A DNA stretch of 64,000 bases, taken from NCBI GenBank assembly GCA_959023295.1, contig CAUFBM010000004.1:62001-126000 (forward strand), given 5' to 3'. Below the pieces are notes generated by a model. It searched no databases and was not told the DNA's origin. It saw only the letters and a list, made by a program, of their open reading frames with translations. Shown piece after piece: positions 16,039 through 24,146 of the stretch. Source of the DNA: an uncultured Collinsella sp. GTDB lineage: Bacteria; Actinomycetota; Coriobacteriia; Coriobacteriales; Coriobacteriaceae. A program made the position numbers and the translations under genes. Each line of letters starts with the position of its first letter. Position 1 is the first letter of the stretch.

Positions 16039-16701
16039 TTACCACCCGGCACGGTTCCATACGTCCCAAATCTGGGCCGTTGTCTGGAGCACTTCATTAC
16101 CCAAATCAAGCCCCACCGCGGCCGCCATCTGCGCCAAACATTGTGCGCGAGCAAGCATTCGCTCCTTGGGCTCGAGCGGACGGAACAATGGCAGCAGCCA
16201 AAGATTCGCTAACAACGATACGGCCTCCGCTGCTTCGCGCGGGCATTCGCACGCAATGGAGCCGTCGGCGATGCCCTCCTCGATTACTGGCAAGAGATTG
16301 CCATCGGCCGACTCGTCAAACGAACCTTGGTACTGCATCGCCAGCAGCCGCGAGCTTTTTACCGGATCTGCCGCAGGATGCATGCGAGTCCATAGCTCGA
16401 TTTGCGGAACGACGGACTCGGGCGCATAAAGTCGTTTGAGCTTTTGAGCTCCCGTCATATTGCCAGCACCGAGTGTCGCGCGACGGTGCTCAGCAATCGG
16501 AGCCGTTGCCCGATCAAATGCGGCGTTGAAAATCTCCTCTTTGCTCTTAAAGTGATGATAGACAGCACCCTTGGTCATGCCATCGAGGCGGTCGACGATG
16601 TCTTGAATGCTCGTCCCCTCATAACCCTGTACGCAGAATAGCTCCAGCGCCGCGTCGAGAATCTTCGCGACAGTCTCCTCGGGATATTTATTACGACCCA
16701 T
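16039..16701 (-). CDS. TetR-family repressor of the MFS pump
   Basis: 220 residues from the ATG at 16701 (MGRNKYPEE...). The HTH is at about residues 25-50 (TSIQDIVDRLDGMTKGAVYHHFKSKEEI), close to the classic GVSKGALYHHFKSKEEL signature. The C-terminal half is helical, for ligand binding. It precedes the MFS gene on the same strand and two related palindromes lie between them, so local repression of the pump is very likely. Confidence 0.87.
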   Translation of the reverse strand: MGRNKYPEETVAKILDAALELFCVQGYEGTSIQDIVDRLDGMTKGAVYHHFKSKEEIFNAAFDRATAPIAEHRRATLGAGNMTGAQKLKRLYAPESVVPQIELWTRMHPAADPVKSSRLLAMQYQGSFDESADGNLLPVIEEGIADGSIACECPREAAEAVSLLANLWLLPLFRPLEPKERMLARAQCLAQMAAAVGLDLGNEVLQTTAQIWDVWNRAGW

Positions 16702-16775
16702 AATCCGTCCATCCACAACGCAAGTCTTGTGCCTCATTGCAGCATTTTAACGTTGCGGATGGTAGACGGTCGATT

Positions 16776-17114
16776 CTACACCGCGGCGGGACCGTGTTCG
16801 CCAGTACGTATGCGAATAACTTCCTCGACCGGCTCGACCCAGATCTTGCCGTCGCCGACGGCACCGGTGCGAGCGGCGCTGCAGATAATGTCGACAATGC
16901 CGTCGACATGCTCATCGGCGCAAATGAGCGTGAACTGCACCTTAGGAATCGTGTTGACAAGCAACTCGTTGCCGCGCACGTATTCCTTCCAGCCATGCTG
17001 TGCGCCGCAGCCCTGCACCTGGTTGATAGTCATGCCACGAACATCGGCAGCAAACAGAGCGTCTTTAAGAACCTCAAGCTTCTCGGCACGAACGATCGCC
17101 GTAATCTTCTTCAT
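16776..17114 (-). CDS. glnK: P-II nitrogen regulator (GlnK-like)
   Basis: A 112-residue trimeric signal protein that binds ATP/ADP and 2-oxoglutarate and gates AmtB. The C-terminal signature RTGAVGDGKIWVEPVEEVIRIRTGE is intact (split here: RTGAVGDGKIWV, then VIRIRTGE). T-loop residues E44, R47, G48 and E50 align with GlnB, but the uridylylated Tyr51 is Leu51. UMP control at that site is therefore impossible. Encoded downstream of amtB, as in most genomes, with a palindrome of about 105 bp between them. Confidence 0.92.
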   Translation of the reverse strand: MKKITAIVRAEKLEVLKDALFAADVRGMTINQVQGCGAQHGWKEYVRGNELLVNTIPKVQFTLICADEHVDGIVDIICSAARTGAVGDGKIWVEPVEEVIRIRTGEHGPAAV

Positions 17115-17224
17115 AGTGAATTCCTCTCTTCAAAAAAAGAAATGAATTGTCCCTCACATGGCACGGGGTTTCCAGGTGCCACAGACCAACCTTGTAGATC
17201 AGATAAGTGCAACTAACAGGTCTT

Positions 17225-17329
17225 AGCAGGTTTCCCAAGTGCCGCAGATCGGCCTGAAAGAGGAGCGAAGCGTACTTAAGTACGTGAGCGACGATTGAAC
17301 GGCAAGGTGCGGTACTTGGGGAAGCTGCT
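17225..17329. repeat. Nested inverted repeat between amtB and glnK
   Basis: Outer arms 17225-17246 and 17308-17329 match at 19 of 22; the right arm runs into the amtB stop codon (17328-17330). The centre is the self-complementary CGTACTTAAGTACG (17271-17284), flanked by GAGCGA-type sequence. A partial direct copy of the left arm occurs at 17166-17187. The layout parallels the element at 54689-54800. Confidence 0.8.
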
Positions 17330-18605
17330 AATCGAGTCCCGAGAAGGAGGGGTATGCGCTCTCGCCGTGTTGACTCGCATCCAGGCCCAGCGCCTCGTCG
17401 GCCTCGTCCACGCGCAGGCTGCCGCGGAACAGTGCCTTGACCACCGCGACAATCACCAAGTCGAGCACCAGCACAATAGCGACCGTCACCACAATGCCCA
17501 GGATCTGCGAGATGAGCAGCGACACGTCGCCCGTGTAGAACAGGCCGCCCTTACCGGTCCACGAGAGCTCCGGCACACAAAACAGACCCGTGAGCACGCC
17601 GCCCAAGATGCCGCCGATGCCGTGGCAACCGAACGCGTCGAGCGCATCGTCGTAGCCGAACTTGGTCTTAAGATGGCTGATGGCCAGGTAGCAGACGGGC
17701 GATACGATCAGGCCCATAACCAGCGCTGCCCACGGCTCGACAAAGCCCGCGCCGGGCGTGACCACCACAAGTCCCGCAACCAGACCGGTGTTGGCGCCCA
17801 CCAGCGTGGGGCGACCAGTGTGCACGCGCTCGACGGCAAGCCACGAGACCATGCCCGCCGCGCTGGCCGTCACGGTGTTGAGGATGGCGAGTGCCGCCAC
17901 GGCGTCGGCCTTAAACTCGCTGCCGCCGTTAAAGCCAAACCAGCCAAACCAAAGCAGGCCGGCGCCCAGCGCTACAAACGGCACGTTATGCGGACGATAG
18001 CTCACCATGCCAAAACCACGACGACGGCCGAGCATTAAGCAGAGAATCAGGCCCGTAAGACCGGACGAAATGTGCACCACGTCGCCGCCGGCAAAGTCGA
18101 GTGCGCCGATAATGTCACCGATAAAGGAGCCCTCGCCGCCCCAAACCATGTGGGCAAGCGGCGCATAGACCACAAGCAGCCAAATGCCCAGGAAGGCCGT
18201 CATGGCACCAAACTTAACGCGGCCGGCCAGGCTGCCCGTGACGATAGCAGCAGTGATCATGGCAAATGCCATCTGAAAGGCGATGTTGATGATCTGAGGG
18301 TAGACGGCGCCGTCAGTGGCATTGCCCTCGGCCGCCTGCAGCACCTGGTTGAGCACCGGAAGGCACAGTAGCTGGTCAAGGCCTCCAATAAACGGGCTGG
18401 AACCGTCGCCGCCGTAGGCCAGCGACCAGCCGGCAACAATCCACAGCACGCCAACCAGGCCAATGGCGCCAAAGCACATGAGCATGGTGTTGATGACATT
18501 TTTGCGCCTGGACAGGCCGCCATAGAAAAACGCCAGACCCGGTGTCATTAAAAACACGAGCATGGTGCAGATGAGCATAAACGTTGTCGATCCCGTATCG
18601 TACAT
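17328..18605 (-). CDS. amtB: Ammonium transporter
   Basis: A 425-residue, 11-span Amt channel for ammonium uptake. The start MYDTGSTTFMLICTMLVF at 18605 follows AAGGGGGAGCG and is chosen over an upstream frame. Typical motifs: GLAFFYGGLSRRKN in span 2, DFAGGDVVHISSG, and FGCHGIGGILGGVLTG with the second pore histidine. It forms a unit with the downstream P-II gene. Three phased GAAACGG repeats upstream (18710-18758) may bind a nitrogen regulator. Confidence 0.94.
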   Translation of the reverse strand: MYDTGSTTFMLICTMLVFLMTPGLAFFYGGLSRRKNVINTMLMCFGAIGLVGVLWIVAGWSLAYGGDGSSPFIGGLDQLLCLPVLNQVLQAAEGNATDGAVYPQIINIAFQMAFAMITAAIVTGSLAGRVKFGAMTAFLGIWLLVVYAPLAHMVWGGEGSFIGDIIGALDFAGGDVVHISSGLTGLILCLMLGRRRGFGMVSYRPHNVPFVALGAGLLWFGWFGFNGGSEFKADAVAALAILNTVTASAAGMVSWLAVERVHTGRPTLVGANTGLVAGLVVVTPGAGFVEPWAALVMGLIVSPVCYLAISHLKTKFGYDDALDAFGCHGIGGILGGVLTGLFCVPELSWTGKGGLFYTGDVSLLISQILGIVVTVAIVLVLDLVIVAVVKALFRGSLRVDEADEALGLDASQHGESAYPSFSGLD

Positions 18606-18708
18606 TCGCTCCCCCTTGATCGCATGAACGTTGTCGGCGCCCATAATGCGGCCGAGGGGCAACTGGTGTAGACCAGATACGGCGTTGTTAAACGCTGCGT
18701 TGTCGAAT

Positions 18709-18758
18709 GGAAACGGTGCCGCAATCTTGGAAACGGCACGGCAACGGACGCGAAACGG
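18709..18758. promoter_or_regulatory. Phased GAAACGG repeats upstream of amtB
   Basis: GAAACGG at 18710, 18730 and 18752, spaced 20 and 22 bp (about two helical turns), 105-150 bp before the amtB start. Candidate activator or repressor sites; no regulator gene is adjacent. Confidence 0.35.
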
Positions 18759-18803
18759 ACGGGAAATACGCGAGCAAGGGAGCCGTGAGCACGCCCATCC
18801 CGG

Positions 18804-19823
18804 CTAGCGCCGAAACAGCTCGCGGGCGCGGTCGCGGAGATTAGTTGCTCGAATGACACCTTCGTAGCGATTGATGCGCAGACGCGGGAAGGCATTGAAA
18901 AAGCGCAGGTCGCGGCGGCTGAGCGACACGCTCGGCACCGGACGGCTCATGCGCTTGCCGGCAAGGCGACGACTGAACGACGGACGCGGCATGCTCGGCG
19001 CGGCATCGGCCACGCGGCGGGCAGCGAGCGCCAGGCCGCGAGCACCATCCGCGATAAACGTCGGCATCGAAGCCTTCTCGCGCAGGGCATCGAGCGTCGC
19101 ATCGCCCAGCTCCGCCAGCCACGCGTTAACGGCACGGCTGCGGATGTGCGTCTGTGCCACCGAGTCAATCGTCGAATCGGGAATGCGCTCAAGCATTGAG
19201 TCCGAGGCATCGGCAAGCGACTCATTAATGCGGTCGGCAAGGTCGGCCCGGACGCGCTCCAGCTGATCAGACAGACGCCGCCAGCTCGCCAACGAGCACA
19301 CCGCGTCGACCATCATCGCGACCGCGACGATAACCGCGGACAGCCGCACAATCAGCACCGGCAGATGGCCGAGCAGCCCCAGCAATGCCGGCTCCACCAA
19401 GCGGCAAATGCACAGCGCGCCCAAGCCAAACGCACAGGCCCAGTACAGGCAGATGCGTCCGTGCAGGTTAAACGGCAGGTGTGAGTAATCCCAAAAGCGC
19501 GCGCCTGTTGTTTTTTCCAATAGAAGGCCCACACTGTACTCGATTACGCTGCATACAAGCGCCGCGGCGACAAACTGGCTCGAGGCATCTGGAATCCCGC
19601 GCAGCAAAAGCCAGCAGGCTATGCCGCCCACACCATAGATAGGGCAACACGGCCCCAGCAAAAAGCCACTGTTGGCAAATCGTCCGTGATTGAGCATGGC
19701 GCAAACCGTCGACTCCCACGCCCAGCCGCAAAACCCGTAAAAGGCAAACGAGAGCACCAGTGCCGAGAGTGGACAGGCGGCAAGCGTCGCGCCGCCAAAA
19801 GCCATGTCGATCGCGGTTCCCAC
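18804..19823 (-). CDS. CmpB-like putative ABC transporter type IV membrane protein
   Basis: 339 residues. The N-terminal half has about five membrane spans with FYGFCGWAWES, GFLLGPCCPIYGVGG, EYSVGLLLEKTTGARFWDYS and GRICLYWACAFG. These are the hallmarks of PF06541 (CmpB, 'putative ABC transporter type IV'). The C-terminal 170 residues are helical, basic and not recognised. The start is GTG at 19823 because AGGAGAGGG, part of the end of the HD gene, lies 6 nt upstream; the two genes are therefore translationally linked. Function unknown. Confidence 0.8.
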   Translation of the reverse strand: MGTAIDMAFGGATLAACPLSALVLSFAFYGFCGWAWESTVCAMLNHGRFANSGFLLGPCCPIYGVGGIACWLLLRGIPDASSQFVAAALVCSVIEYSVGLLLEKTTGARFWDYSHLPFNLHGRICLYWACAFGLGALCICRLVEPALLGLLGHLPVLIVRLSAVIVAVAMMVDAVCSLASWRRLSDQLERVRADLADRINESLADASDSMLERIPDSTIDSVAQTHIRSRAVNAWLAELGDATLDALREKASMPTFIADGARGLALAARRVADAAPSMPRPSFSRRLAGKRMSRPVPSVSLSRRDLRFFNAFPRLRINRYEGVIRATNLRDRARELFRR

Positions 19824-19826
19824 CGT

Positions 19827-20363
19827 CTACCCTCTCCTCTTTTCGTTCGATTCGCTGCTCACGTCATCGTCCGCCTCGTCCTTGCGCCGCAGACGGCCGG
19901 CGACCGTCTCGCGCAGTGCGCACCATTTATCCGCCAGGCACACAATCCATGCCTCACGACACGTCGGCGGCACCGGTACCAGCGGAAACATATGCCGTAC
20001 GATAATATTCCGCTCGCGCGGCGTCAGCTCAAAATCTTCCTCCGCACGCGCCAGGGCAAAAAACGGGTGACGAAAGCCATGCAGTCGATGGCTTGGGTCG
20101 GGATCGTGCCAGTCATAGAGAAAGTAATCGTGCAGCAGGGCCCCGCGCAGCAGCGAGGCGCGGTCGATCGAAATGCCAGCACGGCCCAAGCGCTCGGCAA
20201 AGGACAGACTTGCCCGCGCTACCGAGGTCACATGTGTATAGACCGTCACATCGCCATGTTGGATAAACTCATGTGTCAGGCCCAAGCGGCCCGTCTGGGC
20301 AAGCTGACGGGCGGCATCGTCGACCTCGCGCGCGATTTTCTCGGCACGAACGGTATCGGACAT
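19827..20363 (-). CDS. HD-domain phosphohydrolase
   Basis: 178 residues from the ATG at 20363 (SD GAAGGGGGC). It contains an HD-type metal site: H in QHGDVTVYTH, then LLRGALLHDYFLYDWHD, and a distal aspartate in CLADKWCALRE. This is like other small bacterial HD proteins often encoded beside CmpB-like genes. Likely a nucleotide or phosphate-ester hydrolase; substrate unknown. First gene of a two-gene operon. Confidence 0.78.
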   Translation of the reverse strand: MSDTVRAEKIAREVDDAARQLAQTGRLGLTHEFIQHGDVTVYTHVTSVARASLSFAERLGRAGISIDRASLLRGALLHDYFLYDWHDPDPSHRLHGFRHPFFALARAEEDFELTPRERNIIVRHMFPLVPVPPTCREAWIVCLADKWCALRETVAGRLRRKDEADDDVSSESNEKRRG

Positions 20364-20591
20364 GCTGCCCCCTTCCAGCGGCTCACGGCGGCAAGCCACG
20401 GCCTGCACACATTGAATAAAATCATCATCGAATTTACCAGTATGGCATCGGACAAAACGTTTTGCCCCGCCAGTTGGCGAATTACCGCGCCGCCGTCACA
20501 TATCAAACGCCAAAATGTGCGAGACTGTCTTGTGCAATTGTGCCGGCCGAGGGAGTGCCGGCGCTCGATTCGCATGGAGTAACCCACAACG

Positions 20592-22373
20592 ATGCTGCTT
20601 ACGCAAACGACAACGCCCGAGGACGTCAAGGCTCTCGACCGCGCCGAGCTTCCGCTGCTCTGCGGCGAGATCCGCCAGGCAATCCTCGAAAGCTCTGCCG
20701 CCATCGGCGGGCACGTTGCCCCCAACCTGGGCGTCGTTGAGCTCACGGTTGCGCTTCATCGCGTGTTTAACTCCCCCATCGACAAGATTGTCTTTGACGT
20801 TTCGCACCAGACCTACGCCCACAAGGCGCTGACGGGGCGCGCGTACACTTATATCGATCCGGAGCGTTATGGCGAGGCTTCTGGCTTTGCCAATCCCGAC
20901 GAGTCCGAGCACGACCTGTTCGCCATGGGCCATACCTCCACGTCGGTGAGCCTGGGCTGCGGCCTGGCGCACGCTCGTGACCTGGCGGGTGATGCGTACA
21001 ACGTCATCACCATCATTGGCGACGGCTCGCTTTCGGGCGGCCTGGCGTTTGAGGGCTTTAACAATGCCGCCAATCTCGACAGCAACCTGATCATCATCGT
21101 CAATGACAACGACCAGTCCATTGCCGAGAACCACGGTGGTCTGTATCGCAATCTGGCCGAGCTGCGCGCCAGCAACGGCACCTGTGAGCGCAACGTTTTC
21201 CGCGCGATGGGGCTCGACTATCGCTACTTAGACGCCGGCAACGATGTGTTGGCCCTGGTCGACACGCTGCAGGAGCTGCGCGATATCGATCATCCCATCG
21301 TGCTGCACGTCTCCACCGCAAAGGGCAAGGGCTTTGAGCCAGCCCAGAGCGACCCCGAGCGCTGGCATCATGTGGGTCCGTTTGACATGGCGACTGGGCG
21401 CAAGCTCTGCCCGGGCCATCCGAGCGAGCCTGCGCCGCGCACCTATGCCGACATTACGGGCGAGGCCCTGAGCGCCGCCATCGAGCACGATCCGCAGGTC
21501 GTGGGCATCACGGCCGCCACGCCCTACATCATGGGCTTTACACCCGAGCTTCGCACCGCGGCAGGCAAGCAGTTTGTCGACGTGGGCATTGCCGAGGAAC
21601 ACGCCGTCACCTTTGCCACCGCGCTCGCCAGCGCCGGTGCCAAGCCGGTCTTTGGCGTGTACGGCACGTTTTTGCAGCGCGCCTACGACGAACTGTGGCA
21701 CGACCTGTGCCTCAACGACGCCCCCGCAACCATCCTGGTGTTTGGCGCGTCGATCTTTGGCACCACGTCCGAGACGCACCTTTCGTTCTTTGATATTTCC
21801 ATGCTGGGCGGTCTTCCCAACATGCACTACTTGGCGCCGGCCTGCATGGAGGAATATCTGTCCATGCTGAGCTGGTCGCTCGACCACCGCGAGCATCCCG
21901 TGGCGATTCGCGTGCCGGGCATTGGCTTGGTAAGCCGCCCCGACTTGGCGCCTGCCGAGGACGCCGATTACGGCGCCGTTCGTTACAACGTGGTGCGCCA
22001 GGGTCGCGACGTGGCCGTGCTCGCGCTTGGCGATTTCTTTGAGCTGGGCGAGCGCGTAGCAAACCGCTTGGCTGCCGAGTACGGTATCGAGGCCACGCTC
22101 GTCAACCCGCGCTTTGCAACCGAGCTTGACCGTGAGTTCCTCGACAGCCTTACCGCCGAGCATCGCGTTGTCGTCACCCTCGAGGACGGCATCTTGGACG
22201 GCGGCTGGGGCGAGCGCGTGGCATGTTATCTGGCATGCACGCCGTTGCGCACGCGCACCTTCGGCATTGCCAAGGGCTTCCCCGACCGCTACGACCCCAA
22301 CGAGCTGCTCGCGCAGAACGGCATGGCGGTCGAGAACATGGCCGCCGAAGCCGTAAGGCTGCTCAACGAGTAA
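20592..22373 (+). CDS. dxs: 1-deoxy-D-xylulose-5-phosphate synthase family protein
   Basis: A thiamine-diphosphate enzyme joining pyruvate and glyceraldehyde-3-phosphate, the entry to MEP isoprenoid and thiamine/pyridoxal synthesis. The 593-residue protein keeps HVAPNLGVVELTVALH, the ThDP-binding GDGSLSGG...NND/NDN block, a transketolase pyrimidine domain (GIAEEHAVTFATALA) and a C-terminal domain. It departs from typical DXS: SHQTYAHK for GHQAYPHK and GDGSLSGGLAFEGFNNAAN for GDGALTGGMAFEALN, and it is 30-50 residues shorter. It may therefore be a second, DXS-like paralogue. Ends at a strong terminator. Confidence 0.85.
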   Translation: MLLTQTTTPEDVKALDRAELPLLCGEIRQAILESSAAIGGHVAPNLGVVELTVALHRVFNSPIDKIVFDVSHQTYAHKALTGRAYTYIDPERYGEASGFANPDESEHDLFAMGHTSTSVSLGCGLAHARDLAGDAYNVITIIGDGSLSGGLAFEGFNNAANLDSNLIIIVNDNDQSIAENHGGLYRNLAELRASNGTCERNVFRAMGLDYRYLDAGNDVLALVDTLQELRDIDHPIVLHVSTAKGKGFEPAQSDPERWHHVGPFDMATGRKLCPGHPSEPAPRTYADITGEALSAAIEHDPQVVGITAATPYIMGFTPELRTAAGKQFVDVGIAEEHAVTFATALASAGAKPVFGVYGTFLQRAYDELWHDLCLNDAPATILVFGASIFGTTSETHLSFFDISMLGGLPNMHYLAPACMEEYLSMLSWSLDHREHPVAIRVPGIGLVSRPDLAPAEDADYGAVRYNVVRQGRDVAVLALGDFFELGERVANRLAAEYGIEATLVNPRFATELDREFLDSLTAEHRVVVTLEDGILDGGWGERVACYLACTPLRTRTFGIAKGFPDRYDPNELLAQNGMAVENMAAEAVRLLNE

Positions 22374-22374
22374 A

Positions 22375-22411
22375 AAACCTCCGCAAGGGAAGCACCCCTG
22401 CGGAGGTTTTT
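22375..22411 (+). terminator. Intrinsic terminator of dxs
   Basis: AAACCTCCGCA/TGCGGAGGTTT stem with a GGG/CCC inner part, followed by TTTATTTT, directly after the stop codon. Confidence 0.93.
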
Positions 22412-22429
22412 ATTTTCGCGACGCGATTA

Positions 22430-22660
22430 TCTCAATCTGTAACATCCATGGCCCGAATTCCCGTCTAACTGTTACAGATCTAGACAAGACGTCTTAGTCC
22501 CTGACCTTTGTCTCAATCTGTAACAGATAGAGACCTTTTGTCCGTCCAGATGTTACAGATTGAGACATTCGAATCCCCCTAAGGAGATAATCTCGATCTG
22601 TAACAGTTACTCGGTAACAGTTACTCGGCAAAAACGGCTGCAGATGTTACAGATCGAGAC
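22430..22660. repeat. Three tandem inverted repeats (TCTCRATCTGTAACA family)
   Basis: Unit 1 is 22430-22484 and unit 2 is 22510-22566 (GTCTCAATCTGTAACA/TGTTACAGATTGAGAC). Unit 3 is 22591-22660 (TCTCGATCTGTAACA/TGTTACAGATCGAGA). Units 2 and 3 differ by A to G in the left arm and T to C in the right arm, a compensatory pair. A 13-nt direct duplication (AACAGTTACTCGG) lies inside unit 3. It fills the gap between convergent dxs and the alcohol dehydrogenase. Confidence 0.9.
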
Positions 22661-22675
22661 AAAGCAGCAAGGCAA

Positions 22676-23878
22676 TTAGCGGTAGCTGTTCTTGAGGATT
22701 TCGACGACGTCGGGGTCGGTCAGCTTTACGGGGTCGTGGCTAAACAGGACGCCGTTGGTCGTCAGAGCGTTGTGCGCGATGGCCGGCAGCTCTTCGACCG
22801 TAATCCCCCACTCGCTCATGGCGAGGTCTGCCACATGGCAAGCCTCCATCAGGCGCGTGAGCTCAACCACAAAATCGTGCGGATCATCCGCGGCGGCATT
22901 ACCCATCAGACGCGCCATGTCGATATAGCGCTCGGGTGCGGCACCGTGATCGATCATCCACGTGTGATAGGCACGGGCGATCATAATGAGGCCGGCGCCG
23001 TGCGGCAGGTCGTGATGATGCGCACTCATGCCATGTTCAAGACCATGCGAGCCCGTGGTGTCCGAGGCATCCATGGCATAACCGCCGAGCGTGTTGGCAA
23101 ACGCAAGGCCCGAGCGCGCCTCCAAGTCATCGCCATTATTGACGCACGTAGGCAGCGCCGCGGCGGCACGGCGGATGCCTTCGCGACAAACCATGTCACC
23201 CATGGGCGTGTTGGTATTTGAGATGTAGCACTCAACGCAATGGAACAGGGCGTCGAATCCCTGATAGGCGGTCAGACGCGCCGGGACGCTCACCATGAGC
23301 TCGGGATCAACGATCGAAAGCACCGGAAACAGGCGCGGATCGCCCAGGCGAAGCTTCTCGTCATTGTCTTCGCAGGACAGGACACCGCCCGCATCGACCT
23401 CGGAGCCGGTACCCGCCGTGGTGGTCACGCAAACAAGCGGCAGCGGATCGTTGGGGATGGGCAGGCCGAGCGCAGTGCCACCATTCACAAAGTCCCAGAT
23501 GTCACCGGGGCATTCGTTGCCCTCGGCATCGGCGTGCGGGTTGGCCGCCACCGCGCAGATCCCCTTGCTGCCGTCCATGACCGAGCCGCCGCCAAGCGCC
23601 AGCACAAAATCACAGCTATGAGTACGCGCCATCCAGCCACCTGCGTTGACGGTCTCGCGCAGCGGATTGGGCTCAATGCGATCGAACAGCTCATGCGCCA
23701 CGCCGGCGCGTTCGAGCTCGGCCTCCAAACGTCCCAGATATCCAAAGCGCTTGACCGAGTTGCCGCCGGTGGTAACGATGAGCGCTTTGGTGCCAGGCAG
23801 CTTCTGCGCGCCCAGCTCGCCCAACTTGCCCGTGCCAAACAGCACCTTGGTCGGCGCGAAAAACGAATAACCGTTCAT
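22676..23878 (-). CDS. Iron-containing alcohol dehydrogenase
   Basis: A 400-residue group III (Fe-ADH/BDH) enzyme, NAD(P)H-linked reduction of aldehydes to alcohols. It shows LALGGGSVMDGSKGI for cofactor binding. The metal-binding segment is GSHGLEHGMSAHHHDLPHGAG, shown here as GLEHGMSA...HDLPHGAG, with the metal-coordinating histidines. Close in layout to YqhD/BdhA butanol dehydrogenases. SD AAGGAGATC. Monocistronic; likely an NADH sink in fermentation. Confidence 0.9.
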   Translation of the reverse strand: MNGYSFFAPTKVLFGTGKLGELGAQKLPGTKALIVTTGGNSVKRFGYLGRLEAELERAGVAHELFDRIEPNPLRETVNAGGWMARTHSCDFVLALGGGSVMDGSKGICAVAANPHADAEGNECPGDIWDFVNGGTALGLPIPNDPLPLVCVTTTAGTGSEVDAGGVLSCEDNDEKLRLGDPRLFPVLSIVDPELMVSVPARLTAYQGFDALFHCVECYISNTNTPMGDMVCREGIRRAAAALPTCVNNGDDLEARSGLAFANTLGGYAMDASDTTGSHGLEHGMSAHHHDLPHGAGLIMIARAYHTWMIDHGAAPERYIDMARLMGNAAADDPHDFVVELTRLMEACHVADLAMSEWGITVEELPAIAHNALTTNGVLFSHDPVKLTDPDVVEILKNSYR

Positions 23879-23979
23879 ACGCGATCTCCTTACTTATATA
23901 CGCGTCACGCTGCCGCCATTATAGCGACCGCCGCGAGCGATCATGCCGTCGCAAAACGCTTTCTTAACTGCAATAACTG

Positions 23980-24030
23980 ACGTTTACCCAGATAAAACCT
24001 GCCAAAATAAACCTGTCCCTTTTTGGTAGG
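23980..24030 (+). repeat. REP-like element copy E1
   Basis: Contains ACGTTTACCCAGATAAAACC, then CCTGCCAAAA, loop TAAACCTGTCCC, TTTTTGGTAGG. Nearly identical copies at 37481, 38687, 44677 and (inverted) 48251. Located upstream of the amino-acid binding protein. Confidence 0.9.
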
Positions 24031-24073
24031 TAGAATTACCCATAAGGTAAGTATGTTTCTGAGTTATTTCGTG

Positions 24074-24103
24074 TTGACCCATTTGAGCGCGATAGGGTAT
24101 AAC
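24074..24103 (+). promoter_or_regulatory. Promoter of amino-acid ABC operon
   Basis: -35 TTGACC (24074-24079) and -10 TATAAC (24098-24103), 18-bp spacer, 44 bp before the start codon. Confidence 0.6.
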
Positions 24104-24146
24104 TCTACTCAACCGCTAGGGATTTTATTGAGAAAGGTGTTCTACC

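Noticed and set aside
22430..22660. CRISPR-like repeat array
   Set aside because: Three inverted-repeat units with unequal spacing and no cas genes; repeats are paired arms, not direct repeats.
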